Shown here piece by piece: positions 58,631 through 64,000 of a stretch of DNA of 64,000 bases (the first letter of the stretch is position 1; the number at the start of each line of letters is the position of its first letter). The position numbers were made by a program, and so were the translations under genes. Below the pieces are notes generated by a model. It did not search any database and was not told the DNA's origin. It was given only the letters and a program-made list of their open reading frames with translations. Source of the DNA: Capsicum annuum (taxonomy: Eukaryota; Streptophyta; Magnoliopsida; Solanales; Solanaceae); contig NC_061112.1 in assembly GCF_002878395.1 (NCBI RefSeq), positions 40,373,427-40,437,426 on the forward strand, written 5' to 3'.

Positions 58631-60064
58631 TGGAGGTGGGTTATACCATAGCCTCCGGGGGTTTTTGTTGCTATGCTTTTTCTTCTGTCGGCCGCAGTAT
58701 CATTGTAGAATTGGTATAACTAGGTTAATTTTAGTGTCGTAATGTGTTTTGTTTCGTATTGTGTTTTTTTTTAGTTAGGAGATTTTTTAGTATCTAGGGT
58801 AGCTGAATGTTTTTTTTGTTGGTTTTTGAGAAAAATGATACCCCTCCAAAAATTTTATTTTTAAAACTGTGTGAATGCGTATATATGTGACCATTGTAGA
58901 TCTCGTTATGGCATTAGGATTAGGAACATAATAATCATGGGTAACTTGAGCATGAACCGGATAGGAAGTAACTTGTGATGTGACTCTGTGCCATTTGTGA
59001 TTGAGATTCTACTTAGTTCCCTTTGTGTGTTAAATTTCAAACATGATCCGTTAGTCTTGACTAGGTTGTAGGATGGTTGGTTAGGAAAGAATTGTAGTCC
59101 ATTTTTTTTTATATTATTCCACTTTTAGCCTGAATGACCTTTTATATTTAAATAAATATCCCTTGATCCCGATTTTTTAGCCTTATAGTCTTTTTTCTTT
59201 TTACACCTCTCACATTCCCATTGTGTTATAATGAACCTATTTTAGTCATGATCCTCCTTGGATATTTTGCCCAACAAATCAAGAAAACTGCCTATGTTGA
59301 GGGTGGCTATCAAAGGGGTGTGTAATGTAAAGTGGCCATGAAGAAAAGTAAAATAAGAGAAAAATAATAGTATGAATGGATGTGGTAGAAAAAGAACAGA
59401 AAAATATGATAAAAAAGAAAAGGAAAGAATAAAAAAACCACAAAAGAATAAAAAACCTACACTCAACCTGAATGTGCTATAAAAAGAATAAAAAGAGAGA
59501 AATAAGGGTAGAATAAAAATAAAATTGGTTGAGTAGATCCCAAAGTTGTGTACTCCAAAGGAGGCTTAGTCACTAAATGTATCCTCAAGTACCATACAAG
59601 CCCTTAAGCCTACATTACAAGCCGAATAAAGTCCTATAGTGATCCTAACTTGACTGCCTGAAAATCAAGGTAAAGAAAATAAGAGCAAGCCTATGATATT
59701 TAATGCGCATTGGTGGAACTTCTCTTTTGAGCGTAAGTATCTATTGACCATCCCAACATTTACATGCATTATTCCATATAAGTGAGTGGGACTCCTAATT
59801 TGTGATGGCACATAGGTTGTATTTGCTATCTGCTTACTTGTCTGGGTAGTGTAACTTGTATGTATGCATAGTTGTCTATTGCTAATTTAATGCCATACCT
59901 TGATTTTCTTGTGTCACATTGTTGTGCTTCATGTCTACACACCATTATTTTTGAATTATTGAAACAAGAGGGGGTAATAGTTTTGAGCTTAAAGTTTTGA
60001 TTTGCTGCCTTAGATAGCTTAGACTTCTCCTAGTTAAGCATCATTGTATTTAAGTTAAGCGTGT
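58631..60064 (+). other. D 3' non-coding region with purine-rich tracts
   Basis: No coding frame is supported. A strongly purine-rich stretch runs about 59338-59520, and CAAGAGGGGGTAA at 59966-59978 looks like a polypurine tract. The tract is about 87 bases before the LTR start defined by the 5' LTR and the target duplication. A 74-codon antisense frame at 59242-59466 is only the complement of the purine tract. Confidence 0.5.
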
Positions 60065-61471
60065 TGATATGCTATGGGTTTATAGAACTTTCGACGGTTA
60101 AAATGATGAAAATATGCAAGTTACTTAGGTTGTTTTTTAGATATGATGTGGACATCGGGTTTTGGGACTATTCTAGAAGAAAGAATTGAAATTTGAAGTT
60201 TTTTGCCACAGAAGTGGGAATCTATGGAACGTATATGCTACCTACGGTCCATAGGTATCGAAGTAGGTGTTATAACTTTGAGATTCAGAGACTTAAAAGT
60301 GCAGGAAAAAGACTCTGCCACTTATGGAGGGTCACCTACGGTTCGTAGGTGCAAGAGAGGCAAAGTCTAGAGAGTTCAGGAGAAGCAGGAGAAAGTGGGC
60401 CACCTATATGGACCACCTAAGGACCGTAGGTGCCACCTACAGCCAGTAGGTAGCCCAGTAAGTAGCCACCAATCTTGATTTTCCTTTTTCATTTGGGAGT
60501 TGTTTCCTAGGGTTTCCTTGTAACATATATATATATATACACTATTTTGATGTTTTTACTTAGTTCACACACTCTATATACTTACAAATATATATTTGAT
60601 TCCAATATTAAATTTTGATCTTGGGATTACTTTGTTCTTGATTTTTGTTGATAATTCAGTTACAAACTCTGGGTTTTATTCATTGATTATTGTGATATTG
60701 TTTGAATGTCTTCCATTATGAATTCCTTTGTTAGTTTCACAACAATGAGAGGCTAAAGACCTTTGCTAAGTTTGTGGTAACCTAGGCAGGTTGACAAAGT
60801 AGAGGAAGTCTAAGTTGTTCTAAACCGATATTCTTGCATGTATTGTAGTTACCTTCAGTTTAATAGATTTCTTAGCGGTTGCAAATGTTAAGATCCATCC
60901 TAGTATATCATTACTTACTTCACAAAAGGAGTAGAAATTAGGAAAAGATAATCACAATAGTAATTTGAAGATTTATTATCGATCTAGAATAACAGTACAA
61001 TCTATGTAAGACAGTTATATATCATCTAATAACTCGAGACTCAAAAGGTAGTAGTTAATTGGGATCTAGGATAAAGGTTAGTAATGTAACATCTTGAGAC
61101 TCAAAAGGTAAAGGGTGAAATTTTTCAATGAGTCCACTAGATAGTTGATGGTACATAACTTGTCATCTTCTATATCCAAGTTATCAGATTGGTTCAAAAA
61201 AGCACGATAAACCTACTGAGTTGAGAATCCAGGGGGAATACAGTGCTAGTGTTCGTCTCTGACTGATTACAAACAAAGTTGAGTTCTTTTACTTGTTGAG
61301 ATTACTACTATAAACCCCCTATTTACTTTCCACCCTACCCATTAGTTCCAGCAAACGAGAGATATAATTTCATGTATTCCCTTGGGTTCAACCCCAACCT
61401 GAGTTGGGTTACTTTACTTGACAATGACCGCGTTATCTTTGATTGGAAGTCTAATTTAGGCATGTTGACCA
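60065..61471 (+). repeat. 3' LTR of D (1407 bp)
   Basis: Starts TGATATGCTATGGG and ends GTTGACCA, followed by GAAAC, the target duplication. It aligns with 34793-35242 plus 41488-42447. It contains dyads at about 60239-60257, 60333-60351, 60414-60432 and 60433-60454, and a TATA run at 60525-60539. Identity to the 5' LTR is about 80 percent by eye, so D is older than E. Confidence 0.85.
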
Positions 61472-61476
61472 GAAAC

Positions 61477-61812
61477 TCAATCTTCTACTAAAATCAAAAC
61501 CATTAAGTTTGATAATGTCCTAGAGTTTGCTAATATTTAAACAAGAAATTTTTTACTGTCCAAAGGCATCATTCATAAGAAAACATGTCCGTACACACCA
61601 CAACAAAATAGTTTTATAGAGAGAAAGCACAAGCATTTACTTGAAACAACAAAAATACTACTATATCAATCCAAATTATACTTTTAATACTGGGGGAATT
61701 ACATCTTCTCTACCATTTGTTTGGTAAAGAGGTTGCTCACTACAATTTTGAAAAAATAAATATCCTTATGAGATACTCTACCAAAATTAACCTACATATA
61801 GTTAACAAGCCA
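61477..61812 (+). pseudogene. copia-2 pol remnant, part 2: integrase core continued
   Basis: Continues the integrase split by D: SSTKIKTIKFDN near 61482 (the second Asp of the core), then the RNFLLSKGIIHKKTCPYTPQQNS stretch near 61546 and ERKHKHLLETTKILLYQSKL near 61620, giving the Glu. It goes on to LPKLTYI near 61780 and stops matching near 61812. Stops and one shift are present. Confidence 0.85.
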
Positions 61813-62790
61813 AGTGGTTATGAGTGGCACCTACCCTAATGTTCTGGTGGGAGAATCATCTAACCCAAACCATTACCCAACCATTAAGTCAATCTTAACA
61901 TGAGGTTTTCATAAAAATCAACTTAATGATAATAAGTCAAAACTAATCATTATAAATGCAAAAATCAAACAAACTACCCATTAAAATTTCCAAGCTCTGA
62001 ACTTATCATACAAGAACTTCTAAAATAAAAAAAATATATCTAAAAGAAATATCCAAAAGAAAGAAAGTTAAAGAGTGTTTCATTGCCCGGAAGAAGGACA
62101 AGAACTAATATGATGATCCATGGTAGCCTGGAGATTGAGTACTCACCCTTGGATTGGGATCAACTATTGAACACTAGAGATGAGGTTGTTTCTGAGCCTC
62201 TGATATACTTTTTGCACTCAACAAAAGAAGAGTACATAATTGTATCTGTCAAAGTCACTATGTACAGATAGGTATCATAGTTCAACTCAATTTGATAGCA
62301 TGTATACAACATAAATCAAATAACAAGTGGACAAGCATCAACACATAGCAAGCATTTAACGAGTCAACAAATAAATTAATGACAGGACAAACAATACTTA
62401 CAAATGAGTCATGTAACCATTAAGAGTATTAACCATACCAAAAACAACCACAAAATCAATAATAATACCATATGTAATTACTTTATCCTTACCAACCTCA
62501 CAATTAGAACCCCATTAGCTTGTTATCAGCATATTAAAGCACACAATCTATTAAAATCAACACTAATCTATACACACATGCTAAGGTAATTATTTCTACC
62601 TAACTAATCATGGATTGCATGGGACAATCTAAGTCCATGTATTGTACCGGCGTAGTACTCGATCCTCCATAAATAAGTCGTATTAATATCCATTTCTATA
62701 TCGGCATAGTACTTGATCCTCCATAACTATATTATATTCATTTTATCAAATTTACACTATCTCTGAGGATACAATATGACATACGACTTT
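61813..62790. mobile_element. Insert of about 1 kb of unknown class in copia-2
   Basis: Copia integrase C-terminal sequence breaks off after TYI*L near 61812 and resumes with CFPTSL near 62800. The insert begins near AACAAGCCAAGTGGTTATGA, slightly like a pol III A box, but I find no B box and no poly(A). Near 62640-62730 a unit of about 57 bp with GGC.TAGTACT.GATCCTCCATAA occurs twice. No terminal inverted repeats or clear target duplication were seen. Borders are good to about 15 bases. Confidence 0.5.
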
Positions 62791-64000
62791 TGTATCCCTT
62801 TGTTTTCCCACAAGTCTCTAAACATACAAGGATAAATTTAATCCAAGAGCTACATCTCACATTTTCCTAGGATATCCCTTTGACATAAAGGAATAAAAAG
62901 TTCTAGACATTAAAACAAAGAGGTTACATGTTTCAAGAGATGTATTATTTCATAAGCCTATTTTCCCTTTTCATATATCACCTATTTATTATGCTTTTCC
63001 TTTTATTTTGTAATTAATCAATTCCATCTTGATACTGTGAGTGATCTGAACACTGTCACACACCATACAAATACTTCTCAACTAAATGTAAGAGGTACTA
63101 TTGGTCCTATTTCCCATGAATTTAAACACACTAAGGAGGAATCATCACTACCCAATTTTTCCCACCAGGAACTTCCACCTCAATCTATTAGTATCAATCT
63201 TTCTTAGTAAACTTGTTGTTTTTTAGAGAACATCATCTCATAGACTATACCTGTTCAATCACCACTTTCTCCTAGAAGATCATTTACACTAGATACTTAT
63301 CCTACTTACTTGAAAGAATATGACTATAAACTACTTAACCTAAAATCTTCTTCAACTCTAGCTCTATCCTTGTCTACATATTCACCCTTCCAAAATATTG
63401 ACTTTAAAGACAGTCATACTTCCTCATCTTATCTCAATCAGGATCGTCAACAAGTAATGTGAAGTACCTTACTTGATAGTGAGCCTTTTTCTTATAAAGA
63501 GAAAGTATTGAATCCATTTTGGCAAACTGTAATGACAGAAAAATGTGATGCATTGCATGGAAGTCAAACATAAGATCTTGTCCCATTAGCTTCTACAAGA
63601 AAGACATACGTTGTAGGTGGGTATATAAGATCAAACACAAGGCATATAAAAGTGTAAAAAGGTACAAAATCTAGGTTTTTGATCAAAGTTTTTACTCTGT
63701 AGTAGGATATAGAGTACACTGAGACATTCTCACCAATGGTTAAGAAGACCATTATCATAATTTTGCTCAGTTTAGCATTGAAAATAAACTTGCCGTTATT
63801 CTCGTTAGATGTTAATAATATTTTTTACATGATGATATCAAAGAAGATAAGTAAATGGAGAGCCCACATTGATTGGATACAACTCAACAAAAGCCAGTAT
63901 GTAAGTTAAAAAGGTCACTTTATGATTTAAAGCAAGCACGTGGGTAATGATAAGACAAGCTAACTAAATATTTGCATTCCAAAGGTTCCACAGTCTCAGC
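62791..64000 (+). pseudogene. copia-2 pol remnant, part 3: integrase C-terminus, linker and RT start
   Basis: KDKFNPRATSHIFLGYPFDIKEYKVLDIK at about 62830-62915 and LHVSRDVLFHKPIFPF to 62970 are the copia integrase C-terminal part. A variable Ser/Pro-rich linker follows. RT begins near 63480 (EPFSYKEKVLNPFWQTVM) with DLVPLASTRKTYVVGGYI near 63570 and FSPMVKKTIIIILLSLA near 63725. It runs on in broken frames to the window edge. Confidence 0.8.

Larger units (their letters stand above)
34793..61471 (+). mobile_element. Athila-like Ty3/gypsy retrotransposon D, nested in copia-2 and hosting C and E
   Basis: LTRs of about 1.41 kb at 34793-42447 (holding C) and 60065-61471 match in length and order. 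GAAAT at 34788-34792 and GAAAC at 61472-61476 form the target duplication. The primer site resembles the tRNA-Asp type of Athila. Gag has the GSITTWNELRKQFLNRLFP block seen in Athila gag; the protease has DLGVNKNLMPLP. RT, RNase H and integrase are missing. A second ORF region downstream carries the plant transposon domain often found in the env position of Athila elements. Net length without C and E is about 10.6 kb. Confidence 0.88.
31884..64000 (+). mobile_element. Ty1/copia LTR retrotransposon copia-2, split by later insertions, right end outside window
   Basis: Left part 31884-34792: LTR-like leader, gag with a CxC-type UBN2 domain, zinc knuckle, protease, GAG-pre-integrase and start of the integrase. 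Right part 61477-64000: the integrase continues, then the linker and RT. The join is exact: IEI at 34790 and ETQSSTKIK at 61472 belong to one integrase, with GAAAT and GAAAC as target duplication of the Athila element between them. A second insert (61813-62790) breaks it further. The 3' end and 3' LTR lie right of the window. Degenerate throughout. Confidence 0.85.

Noticed and set aside
59242..59466. Minus-strand frame rich in Phe, Leu and Ser resembling a membrane protein
   Set aside because: It is the complement of a purine-rich tract, which always reads as Phe/Leu/Ser; no other support.
1..64000. Endogenous pararetrovirus (caulimovirid) origin for the reverse transcriptases
   Set aside because: Every RT region is linked to an integrase and LTRs, with tRNA primer sites at gypsy or copia positions, and no movement-protein-like domain was seen.
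1..64000. CRISPR array, tRNA or rRNA genes, bacterial operons
   Set aside because: No regularly spaced identical repeats with unique spacers, no cloverleaf-like gene and no compact operon layout were seen; the minisatellites have no spacers.

Overview
This window is plant nuclear heterochromatin made almost entirely of nested, decayed LTR retrotransposons. The families are chromodomain-bearing Ty3/gypsy elements of Tekay/Del type with 2.0-2.7 kb LTRs, one Athila-type Ty3/gypsy element, and two Ty1/copia elements. Their mix and style suggest a large-genome dicot, most likely Solanaceae (pepper, tobacco or tomato-like); this is an impression from memory, not a search result. I see no intact host gene, no tRNA or rRNA gene, no CRISPR array and no prokaryotic organisation.

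Layout. 1-5299: a Ty1/copia element (copia-1) whose 5' LTR is cut by the window edge. 5362-26304: two Tekay-like elements, A and B, in the same orientation and arranged LTR-A-LTR-B-LTR, so that they share one central LTR. Two minus-strand solo LTRs of another chromovirus family sit in this array, one in the integrase of A (11524-14170) and one in the shared LTR (15347-18047), each with a 5-bp target duplication. 26305-31878: AT-rich DNA with two probable non-autonomous DNA transposons and no supported gene.

31884-64000: a multi-level nest. The outermost host is a second copia element (copia-2), which runs off the right edge. Its integrase is split by an Athila-like element D (34793-61471; about 10.6 kb once its guests are removed). 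D is in turn split by two Tekay-like elements: C (35248-41487), a deletion derivative inside D's 5' LTR, and E (46434-56307), the most complete element in the window, inside D's second reading frame. A separate insert of about 1 kb of unknown class breaks copia-2 again at 61813-62790.

Function. Domains read in the usual orders (gag, protease, then RT, RNase H, integrase and chromodomain for gypsy; integrase before RT for copia), but every element has in-frame stops, frameshifts, deletions or lost catalytic residues, so none should be autonomous. Features worth following up are the shared-LTR tandem array, a possible internal promoter plus intron in front of the second ORF of D built on a dyad motif also found in D's LTRs, a possible leader intron in the Tekay elements, and LTR-internal tandem repeats. 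Divergence estimates are by eye.
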